Positions 37,397 through 47,533 of a stretch of 64,000 bases of DNA are shown here, one piece after another. This stretch comes from Lentinus brumalis. Its lineage: Eukaryota > Basidiomycota > Agaricomycetes > Polyporales > Polyporaceae. Numbering within the stretch: the stretch's first letter is position 1; each line of letters begins with the position of its first letter. The stretch is from positions 930,001 to 994,000 of the forward strand of contig MARA01000009.1 in NCBI GenBank assembly GCA_001792895.1. The letters are read 5' to 3'. The position numbers and the translations under genes were made by a program. Below the pieces are notes generated by a model. It made no database searches. It was not told the origin of the DNA and worked only from the letters and a program-made list of their open reading frames with translations.

Positions 37397-37770
37397 TTGA
37401 CCCACGCGGAACCGCAACTCCGTCTCAACGCTTCCGCTCTTTCGGACCCTTCTGCTCTCCTCCTCCGTCTCTATGCCGAAAACCTCGAAAACTCGTTCAC
37501 GGCTCTAGTCGACTCCGGATCATCGCACTGCTTTATTGATTCGGACTTCGTCGACGAGCACGGACTTCAGACATCATCCATTCCTCCGCTCCGGTTGTCC
37601 TTATTTGACGGATCATCTAATACATCTATTACTCGGATAACCACCTTCCTGTACACTTTCCCTCCGGGGAAGTTCTGAACATCGACTTCTACGTCACTCC
37701 GCTCGACAAATCCGTCTCCGCTGTCCTGGGATACAGCTGGCTCTCCGACTACAATCCGTTGATTGACTGG
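37397..37770 (+). pseudogene. Gypsy aspartic protease region
   Basis: Contains the active-site motif ALVDSGSSHCFID near 37,505. The frame breaks near 37,670 and resumes with [26 protein letters not shown], the usual end of the retropepsin domain (LG-x-x-WL). It processes the polyprotein in intact elements. Confidence 0.8.
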
Positions 37771-39330
37771 AAGACGCATAGCATCCAATTCCGGACTACG
37801 CCCTCGGCTCGTCCCGTACCTCTGTCTGGTCCGGAACCTCCACCGGACTCCGGAGTGCCAGGGCCTCCGCCCAAGCCTCCGTCTGTCTCCCTGATCGGAG
37901 CAGCCGCGTTCGCGTGTGCCTGTAAGCTCCAGGGCTCAGAGAGTTTCACTCTCAATCTATCTGCCCAGTCCGCCACAGCTCGTAGCACGTCCGTCTCGGA
38001 CGCTCCCCCTCCGGACCTTCCTCCCGGAGTTCCGGAAGAGTACCGGGAATTCGCGGACGTCTTCAACAAGGCTAAGGCCGACACCCTCCCGGAGCACCGT
38101 CCGTACGACCTAAAGATCGAACTGGAAGACGGCGCTGTTCCACCCCTCGGACCCATCTATTCCCTGTCCCAGCTCGAGCTCGATACCCTCCGAGAATACA
38201 TCGAGGAGAATCTCCGCTCGGGGTTCATCGCTCCGTCGAACTCCCCCTGCGGATCTCCGGTCCTCTTCGTCAAAAAGAAAGACGGCTCACTCCGCTTGTG
38301 TGTCGACTATCGAGGACTTAACAAGATCACTCGGAAGGATCGCTATCCGCTCCCGCTCATCTCGGACCTCCTTGATGCTCCCCGGAAGGCTCGTATCTAT
38401 ACCAAGATCGACCTCCGGCACGCTTACAACCTAGTCCGCATCGCTCCCGGAGATGAATGGAAGACTGCCTTCCGGACTCGCTACGGTTCGTTCGAGTGGC
38501 GCGTTATGCCGTTCGGACTTTCCAACGCTCCGGCAGCCTTTCAACGTTTCGTCAACGACATCTTCGCGGACTTGCTAGACGTTTGCGTGGTCGTCTATCT
38601 CGACGACATCCTCATCTACTCCGACAACCCCGCCGATCACCGGAAGCACGTCAAAGAAGTCCTTCGACGTCTCCGGAAGCACAAACTCTACGCTCGCGCG
38701 GACAAATGTGAATTCCACACGGAGTCCGTCGAGTATCTGGGCTACATCCTCTCTGCCGAAGGCCTCACTATGTCTACGGACAAGGTCAAGACGATTCTCG
38801 AGTGGCCGGAACCCCGGAAGGTCCGAGACATACAGTCGTTCCTCGGATTCGCCAACTTCTACCGGCGTTTCATCCCCAACTACTCCGAGATCGTCATTCC
38901 ATTGACCCGCCTGACCCGGAAGAACGTTCCATGGAACTTCTCCGACGCCTGTCGCGATGCCTTCAACACCCTCAAGAAGGCGTTCACCACGGCTCCGGTA
39001 CTCCATCACTGGGAACCGGATCGGCAGATCACCGTCGAAACCGACGCTTCGGACTACGCCATCGCCGGAATTCTGTCCATCACCTCGGACTCCGGTGAAC
39101 TCCACCCCATCGCTTTCCACTCCCGTACCCTCTCCGGCGCGGAGTTGAACTATGACACCCACGACAAGGAACTACTCGCCATCTATGAAGCATTCAAGAC
39201 TTGGCGGCACTATCTCGAGGGCTCCGGAACTCCGGTCGACGTCGTCACGGATCACAAGAACCTCGAGTACTTCTCCACTACCAAACTCCTTACCCGCCGC
39301 CAAGCCCGCTGGTCCGAGTACCTGTCCAGT
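37759..39330 (+). CDS. Gypsy reverse transcriptase / RNase H
   Basis: Open without stops over this stretch. RT motifs in order: [56 protein letters not shown] and the catalytic YLDDILIYS (about 38,595). RNase H follows: [16 protein letters not shown] (about 39,030), then the Glu of [21 protein letters not shown] and the Asp of VVTDHKNL. The frame shifts at about 39,330, at the RNase H/integrase linker; the same frame stays open beyond but no longer encodes the family sequence. Confidence 0.92.
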
Positions 39331-41010
39331 TCAACATGGTCATCCGGTTCCGCCCCGGAAAACTCGGAGCAAAACCCGACGCACTCACTCGCCGTTGGGA
39401 CGTCTACCCAAAAGAGGGGGATAGTGACTACTCCGTCGTCAACCCACACAACTTTCGACCAGTCTTCACTCAAGAGCAACTCGCTTCATCCCTCCGGGCG
39501 ACGATTCTGCACCTTCCCGTCCTCCGAGCAGTGTTCGCACTCGACGACACGCAACTCCGGACGGACATCCTGTCCGCTCAGAACTCCGGATCCACCTCCC
39601 CGGAGCTCGTCGCGGGCCTCAAGTCCGCTTCTGACCCCAATCATCCCCGTTGGACCTTCAATCCAGAAGGCTTCCTTTGTCTCAACAATCGCATCTATGT
39701 TCCGGATCTTGGCGACCTCCGTCTACGCGTCCTCCGAGCCCGCCACGACCATCCGACGGCTGGCCACTGGGGACAGAACAAGACTCAGGACCTCGTCCTC
39801 CGGGACTACAACTGGCCCGGACTCCGGATCTTCGTCCGGGACTACTGCAAATCCTGTACCACCTGCGCCCGATCCAAAACCCCTCGTCATCTACCCTACG
39901 GAACGCTGAAACAACTCCCCATCCCCGAACGACCGTGGAACTCCATCTCCATGGACCTCATCGAACAGCTTCCGGACTCCGAGGGTTATACCGCGATTCT
40001 TGTCATAGTTGACCGGTTAACCAAACAGTCCATCTTCATTCCTACGCACAACACCCTCAATGCTCAGGAACTCGCCGAACTGTTCATCTCCATGTCTTCT
40101 CCAAGCACGGAGTTCCTTCCCACGTCACCTCGGACCGGGGCTCGGAGTTCGTCTCACACTTCTTCCGTTCCCTCGGCAAAGCTCTCGATATGAAGCTTCA
40201 CTTCACCTCCGGATATCATCCGGAAGGCGACGGACAAACCGAACGTGTCAACCAGACCCTGGAACAGTATCTCCGCATCTACTGCAACTATCAACAGGAC
40301 AACTGGTCCAAACTCCTGCCTCTCGCGGAGTTCGCGTACAACAATGCTCCGAACGCCACCACCGGACTCTCTCCCTTCTTCGCGAACAAGGGCTATCATC
40401 CCGGACTAGCCGTCCACCCGGAACGCGACCTCACCTCCGCTCGGGCTCGGGAGTTCGCCATAGACCTCGACGAACTCCACTCCGCACTCCGAGAACATAT
40501 CGCCGAAGCTCAGGCCCGTTACCAAGTCCAAGCCGACAAACATCGTCTTCCAGCTCCGGACTTCCGGGTCGGAGACTACGCCTATGTCCGAGCCGAGTTC
40601 ATCCGTTCCACTCGCCCCGCCAAGAAGCTCTCAGAAAAGTTCTTGGGCCCTTATGAGATCATCGCTCAGCCCGGAACTCACTCCTTCACCCTCCGTCTCC
40701 CCGAATCCATGCGGGCTATCCACCCCGTATTCCATGTCTCCCAGCTTGAACCCGCAACTCCGAACACCATCCCCGGACGTGTCCAAACTCCGCCCCCTCC
40801 GATCGAGATCGACGGAGAACCCGAGTACGAAATCTCCGAGGTCCTCGACTCCAAGATTGATCGCCGGCGCCGATCCTGTCAACTCCTGTACCTGGTCCGG
40901 TGGGCCGGATATGAAGGCACCGACGAAGAAACGTCATGGATACTCGCTACCGAACTCGACACGCCCAGGAACTCCTTGCGGACTTCCATCGGTCCTATCC
41001 GGACAAGCCC
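39330..41010 (+). pseudogene. Gypsy integrase and chromodomain (one internal frameshift)
   Basis: The HHCC zinc module reads [13 protein letters not shown]...[12 protein letters not shown] (about 39,740-39,875). The catalytic core has Asp in SMDLIEQLP, Asp in the TSDRGSEFVS region (about 40,130, frameshifted between 40,095 and 40,150) and Glu in DGQTERVNQ (about 40,235). The C-terminal GPYEIIAQPG and HPVFHVSQLEP motifs follow, then a chromodomain with YEISEVLDSKIDRR, LYLVRWAGYEGTDEETSWI (about 40,830-40,950). In the family the chromodomain directs insertion to heterochromatin. Confidence 0.88.
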
Positions 41011-41215
41011 GGACCTCTTGCTTCACTCTGATTACTTATGGTTCTTACTTATCACTCATTCTTATCTGGTCATTGCTTCAATTCTTACTCATCTATTCAT
41101 TCTGATCTGATACAAAATCCTTATACTATTACAAAAACATCTGACCCTTCAACTTACTTACTGTCTTATTGTCACTCTTATTCGGTCTTCACTCGGTTTT
41201 TGATCAAGAAAAGAT

Positions 41216-42285
41216 TCATTCTCTATCTACACGGACGTCCGGACTTCGGACTCCGTTCACTTCTTCGGACCCTGGCCTTCGGCCCCTTCCCAGACCCTTC
41301 TCCCGTCTTCTCCGGCTCCTTGCCGGACTCCTGCCCATCCGTCCCTCCGGACTCTCCCCGGACCCTTCACCCTCATCCTTCTTCTCCGGACCCTTTCCGG
41401 CCTCCCGCTCGGACTCCTCCTCTTCTTCGGCCGAACCATCTTCATCGGCCTCCGCTCCTCCCTGGGCTTCGGAACTCCGGTGGCTGGAACCGGGCGAAGT
41501 ACGCCTCCACGGCCCGGCCCGGTTCCGGAAGTCATCCAACTTCCGGAGCTCCATCCGGATCCGGGCCTCCTCCACCCTGGTCTTCCTCACCTCCTCCTGC
41601 AACTCCGACATCTCCTCCTGCAAGGACGCCATGTCCGGCCGGAGCTTCCGGATCTCGCTCCGGCACGCGGACACCTCCTGCAGGACCCGGAGGAAGAGGT
41701 CCCTCGTGTCGAGGGACCCCTCGGCGACCGCGATCTTCTTCGGCCGCGCCTTCTCGACCTCCGGTTCCGGCTCCGGCTCCGGGTGCGCCCTCTCCTTCCC
41801 TTCCCTTCGACCTTCCTTCGGCGTCGGGGTTCGTCCTCGTCGCTGTCGACCTCGTTCTTGACCCGGACGTACGGCGGACTTCCGCCCTCGCACTTCATCT
41901 TCTTCGCCTGGCACCGCACACACGCGGCAGCTTTGCCGGAGGTGTAGTACCGGCATATCGCCATTGCCTTGCGGCAAGGCGTGCAAGGCGAACTACGAAC
42001 AAACATCAGTAAATTCATCAATCCGGACTCCGGGTCCGGACTTACTCGTGACCTTCTCGGTCCGCTCCTCCCCGGCCCCTGCTCCGGACTTCTTCGTCGG
42101 GGTCCTCTTCTTCGGCTGCCTGGCCTGCTCGGCCTCCTTCTCCTTCTCCGCCTTCCGAGCGCGGCCTCCGTCGCCAACCGCTCGGCCTCCAGCTTCTCCA
42201 CGTTGGCCCTAGCTAGGGCCAACTGGGCTTCGGCCTGTTGAAGGCGCAGCGCGGTGATGTCGTCTTGGGTCTTCGGGGCATGGTG
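41216..42285 (-). CDS. Antisense ORF of the Gypsy element: zinc-cluster/coiled-coil protein
   Basis: Minus-strand reading between pol and the 3' LTR. The N-terminal part is a Leu/Ala/Glu heptad region (ALRLQQAEAQLALARANVEK), then Arg-rich. A GTAAGT...TAG intron (about 42,000-42,050) follows, then a cysteine cluster CTPCRKAMAIC...CVRCQAKKMKC (C-x2-C-x6-C...C-x2-C-x6-C). The next frame carries a strong coiled coil (VLQEVSACRSEIRKLRPDMA onward) and a charged tail. Reading it requires a one-base shift after the start ATG at about 42,281 (a C run) and another near 41,820. Both frames flanking each shift have clear coding character. The Cys spacing resembles Zn2Cys6-like DNA-binding clusters. The role is unknown; an accessory regulator of the element is a guess. 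Confidence 0.55.
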
Positions 42286-42490
42286 GTGGTGTGGAAGAAG
42301 AGGATCTGATCACCCCCGACTCCGGCTCGGAACTTTATAGTCCGTAGCCGATCCGGATCTTTCCGACCTTCACAACTCCGAACATCACATCCGACCTTCA
42401 CCTGTCCGATCATCATCCGTCCGGTCATCACACGTCAGATCGAAACATCATTCCATCGGACTTCCTATCGGTCCTCGAGGGCTCGGACCC

Positions 42491-42500
42491 AGTGGGGGGA
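42491..42500 (+). other. Polypurine tract
   Basis: AGTGGGGGGA a few bases before the 3' LTR, the expected position of the plus-strand primer site for reverse transcription. Confidence 0.65.
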
Positions 42501-42503
42501 TAC

Positions 42504-43247
42504 TGTTACATTCCATGCCACAAGGCACCAACTCCGGTCCGGACCTACCTCGGACTCCGCACCTCCGGTCGTTCTTACCTGTGATACTATTCTCGATCAC
42601 TTCACCCCTTATCGTCTTCTTACTTGACCCGGACTCCGGACCATCTGCTTCCGCTTGCATCCGCCTCCGTGATCAGACTCCGTGCATTCGATCCTTCGAT
42701 TGTATCCGCCCTTCATTCGATCTTACTATACTTTGTATTGGCTGATCATTTGCTTCCGCCTGACTCCGGTTCCGTACCTCCTTACCTATGTCTTGGCTAC
42801 TCCTCTCCGGACTTTCGGACTTTACTATATAAGCCTTCCTGTAGCCACGCTTAGACTTCAGTTCTGATATCTCGTTACACTCCCCGTTACGACTCTGAGC
42901 TCAATCTATTCTGTTCGCTCTCTCTCAACGTCCGATCCTTCCGACCGGACTTCTGACCTCCGACCTCCGACCTCCGACCTCCGACTTCTGCTTGACTTCT
43001 TACCTCTGGCTTGACTTCTCTCTGGCTTGGTATTATCTCTTGCTTATCTTCTTACTCGTTGCTTGCTCCGGTATAAACCCCGGTTCTCTTGTCTGTCTTA
43101 AATTGAAGACCTTCGTGGATCCTCAAGGCGTTGATCAATAGCTTCGCCGAAGTCTTCACCCTCAGCGCGTCTCGTTCCGGACTTCGTAACTCCGTAACTC
43201 TGTCCGGACTTCCACCGGACTTCGTCCCGGCGCGCACGGTCTTAACA
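42504..43247 (+). repeat. 3' LTR of the Gypsy element (744 bp)
   Basis: Matches the 5' LTR along its length at a constant offset, apart from one missing C in CCGGTC(C)GTTC near 42,568. Ends TTAACA, followed by GAAGC. Confidence 0.95.
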
Positions 43248-43252
43248 GAAGC
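43248..43252 (+). repeat. Gypsy target-site duplication GAAGC (right)
   Basis: Same pentamer as 35,152-35,156. Confidence 0.9.
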
Positions 43253-43349
43253 AGGTGGTCAACAGCCATCGACTCAGCCGGGTGTGACAATAGGCAAGCG
43301 TGCGGTTCGAGAGTGTCGGTAAGGGCAAGTTCAAAGGTATCTGACCGCG

Positions 43350-44595
43350 CTGATGGGAGAGGCGAAACTATGGAAGTATATGATATATCTATCAGTACGT
43401 GCCACAGAGTCATATTGGGAGCACGACGGACCATGGCTATTCACCGACAACATGTCAGTGGATCGCGTCTCCATGTTGACCGCGGGGTCAGGTTGGTCTG
43501 CAAAAGTGCGTCTGAGTCTGGCGGCCGTATGCTCAGGACAAGGATGCGGCTACGCACCGGGACTGTCGGACTGCATGTGGTCCACTGCAGTTGCCGCCAC
43601 TGTGAGCCCAGACTCGGGACAGTGCCCCCGGTCCTCCTCATATCTGCCATGTCTCCCTGCTAGGAGATGTGATGTCGCTGCGTCCGAAGCCGGCGACCTG
43701 TTTTCGGAGCGTAACCACTCTACCACGCAGGAATAAGGGACGTGTAGGAACAACTAAGACATTACTCACCGTTTTGGCTGGTCAGTGACCCGTCGCCATC
43801 GGTGTCGTTGATGCTCGGCGACGTTTGAGGTGCGACAGGGGTGGGTGCGAGAGCTGTGTACCCGGAGTGAGCAGAGATCAGTACCATGAGACACACGCAG
43901 ACAGCCACGCACGATGGGGATCCTCCGAACTTGTGTGGGCCCCCATGCGACCTCTACGTCGACGGGGAGGCGCTGATGGGAGAGGCGAAACTATGGAAGT
44001 ATATGATATATCTATCAGTACGTGCCACAGAGTCATATTGGGAGCACGACGGACCATGGCTATTCACCGACAACATGTCAGTGGATCGCGTCTCCATGTT
44101 GACCGCGGGGTCAGGTTGGTCTGCAAAAGTGCGTCTGAGTCTGGCGGCCGTATGCTCAGGACAAGGATGCGGCTACGCACCGGGACTGTCGGACTGCATG
44201 TGGTCCACTGCAGTTGCCGCCACTGTGAGCCCAGACTCGGGACAGTGCCCCCGGTCCTCCTCATATCTGCCATGTCTCCCTGCTAGGAGATGTGATGTCG
44301 CTGCGTCCGAAGCCGGCGACCTGTTTTCGGAGCGTAACCACTCTACCACGCAGGAATAAGGGACGTGTAGGAACAACTAAGACATTACTCACCGTTTTGG
44401 CTGGTCAGTGACCCGTCGCCATCGGTGTCGTTGATGCTCGGCGACGTTTGAGGTGCGACAGGGGTGGGTGCGAGAGCTGTGTACCCGGAGTGAGCAGAGA
44501 TCAGTACCATGAGACACACGCAGACAGCCACGCACGATGGGGATCCTCCGAACTTGTGTGGGCCCCCATGCGACCTCTACGTCGACGGGGAGGCG
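43350..44595 (+). repeat. 623-bp perfect-looking tandem duplication
   Basis: Unit 1 is 43,350-43,972 and unit 2 is 43,973-44,595. Every open frame in unit 1 recurs in unit 2 at an offset of exactly 623 with the same translation, so the copies look identical. The unit starts about 100 bp from the Gypsy 3' LTR and contains a minus-strand exon with a GTGAGT donor belonging to the split unknown gene. Identity implies a very recent event or an assembly artefact. Confidence 0.9.
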
Positions 44596-44600
44596 GAGGT

Positions 44601-45320
44601 GGATTTCCAGCTTCCAGACGAAGCGCACGCTGCTCATATCTTACCCTGCGGCGCTCCTCGCAAGTCAGAGACGACATATCAGTGTCTGCCTGCCCGAGCT
44701 GACATCCTAGGGCCGCCGGCGGGTGAGGCGCATCGCCCATCTCAGCCTCCCAGAAGGCAGTGGCGGGGTGCGGGCACTGTCCGCGATGGCCAGATCACTC
44801 GAGATAGCCAAAGGCGGGCGTTCAGGTGCGTAGAGGCTGTCGAAGAACGACAGCAAGGGGAGGGGATTGAGATTACGAAGCAGAAGAACGAGCTGACCGA
44901 CCGAGGGTCTCAACTGAGAGTTTGAGACGAGAGCGATGGCGGGCGCGCGCCACACGCGCAAATACCATACTTAGGTGGCACCCATTGCAGCGCACGCGCA
45001 CCCAGGTGCGCTGTGTATTACATAGGGCTGCGAGTGGTTAACTACTCCTGGTACATTGACACGAGACGTAAGAAGAATACAATGGGCCAGGGAAGGGGAA
45101 GCATCACCCATGATATTCTAACTACGTAAGTCGGCGACACGTACTTGCCGAGATGCCTGAGATCTGCGCCGAACGCGAGGGGATGCGCCCTCCCCCCTCC
45201 CCCACATATAACTTGTAGCAACCGTGAGGCACATCGCCGAATCTATTGCCCAAACGCCGTACAGTACTTTATGGCTGTAACCGACCACGCAGGGTACTAC
45301 GAACTGCGGACCAACCGTAC
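44601..45320. other. Spacer with possible 5' part of the split minus-strand gene
   Basis: Minus-strand frames near 44,600-44,740 and 44,707-44,960 could be first exons of the interrupted gene, but no start codon or splice chain is convincing. Nothing else seen. Confidence 0.35.
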
Positions 45321-46367
45321 CTACGTGCTGACTCCCGACGCAGCCGCACCCCAGATACGGAATGCGCGAAACCATGCGCCCTGGGCCGGGCGCGATGCGG
45401 GGTGGGTACCAGCAGCGACGCCGGAAGCCCCAGTGTCGAGTAGGCCTAAGCCTGCGGGGGAGAGGTCGGGGCGCGCACCAGGACTGGCCATGGTATGACA
45501 AGGATCAGACCGGGACGGGCCGGGCGTAACTGATATTGGGAGGAGAGGAGTACGGGGAGACGAGGAATCAGTGCGTCCGGCGCGCGGGGATGGGGATATG
45601 CGAAGGCGTTTGTGAGGGTGCGCGGGGGTGATGGGGACCGGGACATGTTCCTGGCAGAGGGCAGCCGCGTGCTGAGCATTGGCGCTAGGGGAGGGGAGCG
45701 GGGAGGAGTGGACAACGGGGAGTGTATGGGGTAATGCATATCTGCGACTGCATACCTGTCCTCCAACAGCGGTGCTCTCAGCAGCCTCTTGAGCCCAGCG
45801 AGCTCCTCCTCCAAGATCTTGAGGCGAGTCACCAAGACATCCTCTGTCCGTGATAGTCGACGATCTAGATGCCCCTCCCACGTCGGCGTGCTGTTGCCGG
45901 GCAAGCGAGGATAGTCGTACGCCCCCGGAGTCGGTGGATTGACCACACGGGCCTGCTCCAGTAGCAATGCCAGAGACGCATTGATGTTCTGAATCATTTC
46001 GGGCACTTGAAGATCCGCAGAAGTTGCCTCGACGCCTGGGCAGGGCTGCGTGAGGAACCACGAGAACAGCAACGAAAGAATCCGTATAGGGCTCACCTGA
46101 TCGGTACGAACATCCGAGTCGTTGTGCGTTACACCTGACACAGCCGATGGTTCGCCGGTTCTGAGTGCAATCGTTCGGTACCCCGGCTTGAGCGCATTGT
46201 ACGCAAGGCGCCTTGATACGGGAGCGAGAACCACGTCCGTCTTGCTTGGAGGGACGTGCATCACTGTCCGTTGAAGCGGACCGACTGCGCTTTTGACCGA
46301 TTGAAGCCTGAGTGGGGGCAGGAGGGAAATGGCAGGGGCCTAGCCGGGAGGTAGACGAGCTGGGCAT
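45321..46367 (-). CDS. Zinc-cluster/coiled-coil protein (element gene)
   Basis: Exon 1 is 46097-46367, starting MPSSSTSRLGPC. It has a basic stretch with KRSRSAS and a cysteine cluster C-x2-C-x7-C...C-x2-C-x6-C (CVQCAQAGVPNDC, CVRCNAQRLGC). A GTGAGC...CAG intron joins exon 2, 45756-46035. That exon has helical EMIQNINASLALLLEQARVV and a heptad segment around RLSRTEDVLVTRLKILEEEL. A third exon (about 45,321-45,690) is Pro/Ser rich with HKRLRISPSPRAGRTDSSSP. Cluster plus coiled coil suggests a dimeric Zn2Cys6-like DNA-binding protein. The antisense ORF of the nested Gypsy element has the same architecture. The 3' exon edge is uncertain. Confidence 0.6.
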   Translation of the reverse strand: MPSSSTSRLGPCHFPPAPTQASIGQKRSRSASTDSDARPSKQDGRGSRSRIKAPCVQCAQAGVPNDCTQNRRTIGCVRCNAQRLGCSYRSGEPYTDSFVAVLVVPHAALPRRRGNFCGSSSARNDSEHQCVSGIATGAGPCGQSTDSGGVRLSSLARQQHADVGGASRSSTITDRGCLGDSPQDLGGGARWAQEAAESTAVGGQVCSRRYALPHTLPVVHSSPLPSPSANAQHAAALCQEHVPVPITPAHPHKRLRISPSPRAGRTDSSSPRTPLLPISVTPGPSRSDPCHTMASPGARPDLSPAGLGLLDTGASGVAAGTHPASRPAQGAWFRAFRIWGAAASGVST

Positions 46368-46889
46368 GAAGTGGACTCGGACACCATCACCATCCAGTCG
46401 CACTGCAGAATCGGGGGAGTCGTGACAAGACCCAGGGCACAGGTTCGACTGGGGTGCGGGAAAAGAGAAAGACATAGGACAGATGCGAGGTAGCCTGGTG
46501 TAGAGTGAGTGGTTCGGTGCACGGTGCAAGGAGGTTGAGTGCAATGAGCGGCGTCAGGCGCCTGCTGAACCACATCGCTTTCGCACGGTAACTGCGAAGG
46601 AATAGAACGGATAAGAAAGGTTTCTAACCATGCATGTTGACCGCATACCCTCGCCGTGTTTGCCCTGCAACCATACCGCCACCTGAAGAGAGCCAACGTG
46701 AGGAACTATCTCTGATCCGTATATATCTGCTCCCACCCTGAAATGATCAAGTAATAGAGCCGGCCGTGGAACACTCGCCATCGTGTATTAACCACAAGCC
46801 GATCTCGCACCGACGTGAGTATGTAGTGCGATTTCGATCGCCCTGACACGCTTCAGAACTGATGAGGCTCGTTTGTTCATCTTCGCAGG

Positions 46890-47488
46890 ATGGATGTGTT
46901 GTCGCTGCCAAATCAGAACCGAATGTGGTGGTACACCCATGTGGTGATGTCTGCGTGGGTGCTGAAAGTCTACATCTGGACCGAGGTAAGTAAGCCACAC
47001 CCGCCGAGAGTGATCGAATGCGAGGGACAGTGTTCATGTCCAGTCTCACACGGATCTCCATTCTATAGGACCACGCTGAACCGCATGTATGCAATGCCCG
47101 AATGCGGGATAACACACCCACACGGGTATCCCTGCGCGCGCATCCTGCGACCCGAGACGCATTTGCACTGATTGACGGCGACGAAGTGCAGATTTGGAAT
47201 CCTTTCCGCCGGGAGTGGATATCGCGTGCCTCTGGGAGCAACGTGTTTGTGTGCGTATATATCCGCTACACTGTCCTGGTGCGGGGAGTCAACGTGAAGC
47301 ACTGTCGTGGGCTGGACGAAGTGCTCGCCAGAGACACGGTGGCCGATGGTAATGCCAACCTCAGATTTCGCGAGGCGTATGTTCGCCGTCACGGAGACCG
47401 CCTGGACCACGTTCCGATCGGGCAGCTGCCAACCCCAGACACCAGCGACGACGAGGGCGGAGTGGGAACGCGAACAGTGTGGCTTTGA
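46890..47488 (+). CDS. Small unknown protein, paralogue of the gene at 50.7-51.2 kb
   Basis: Exons 46890-46985 and 47069-47488, phase 0, about 171 residues. A shorter start at an internal ATG (46,923) is possible. The first exon ends LKVYIWTE before GTAAGT. The second has DGDEVQIWNPFRREWIS, NVFVCVYIRYTVLVRGVNVKHCRGLDEVL and an acidic end. The minus-strand gene at 50,723-51,159 has VTVYVWSD before its intron, then EVWVPEHRVWFEG, IAVCMYRRPTVLIRYHSVEHCVGMEERI. The pattern and the intron position are shared. No known family recognised; beta-rich by appearance. Confidence 0.55.
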
Positions 47489-47533
47489 GTTGAGTATGTT
47501 ACATACTTAGTACTTCATGCATGTACCAGAGGC

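Larger units (their letters stand above)
35157..43247 (+). mobile_element. Ty3/Gypsy LTR retrotransposon (chromodomain type), nested
   Basis: Two LTRs (TGTTA...TAACA), a GAAGC target duplication, gag, then protease, reverse transcriptase, RNase H, integrase and chromodomain in the Ty3/Gypsy order. An extra minus-strand reading frame lies between pol and the 3' LTR. A purine-rich tract (about 42,491-42,500) directly precedes the 3' LTR. The LTRs differ by one deleted C as far as I can compare, so insertion was recent. The coding region nevertheless has several frameshifts. The element and its LTRs are strikingly rich in TCCGGA/CCGGAC words compared with the surroundings. Confidence 0.95.
33672..44600 (-). 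pseudogene. Unknown minus-strand gene split by the Gypsy insertion
   Basis: The last exon, 33672-34396, encodes an acidic patch (EEESDDDDEDD) and a long basic/helical region ending SPEFYDIEPQ. Upstream minus-strand exons with good GT-AG sites are 34459-34643 (SDSDESSISDL), 34728-34790 (VRVPDNLALVHQRGV) and about 34,890-35,085 (TLPPETGRPEERSQ...EYVLVPLYASVG). One more ends at 35,141. That exon is interrupted at 35,156 by the retrotransposon, and its 5' part resumes at 43,253 (LACLLSHPAES-type reading, MAVDHLL). Further 5' exons (PSINDTDGDGSLTSQNG, GTGAGT donor) lie in the 623-bp tandem repeat. The split, plus the duplicated exon, should inactivate it. No family recognised. Confidence 0.55.

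Noticed and set aside
41038..42012. 324-codon plus-strand frame after Gypsy pol, Pro/Ser rich
   Set aside because: It is the complement of the coiled-coil/zinc-cluster reading on minus, which has real domain content; the plus frame is a shadow.
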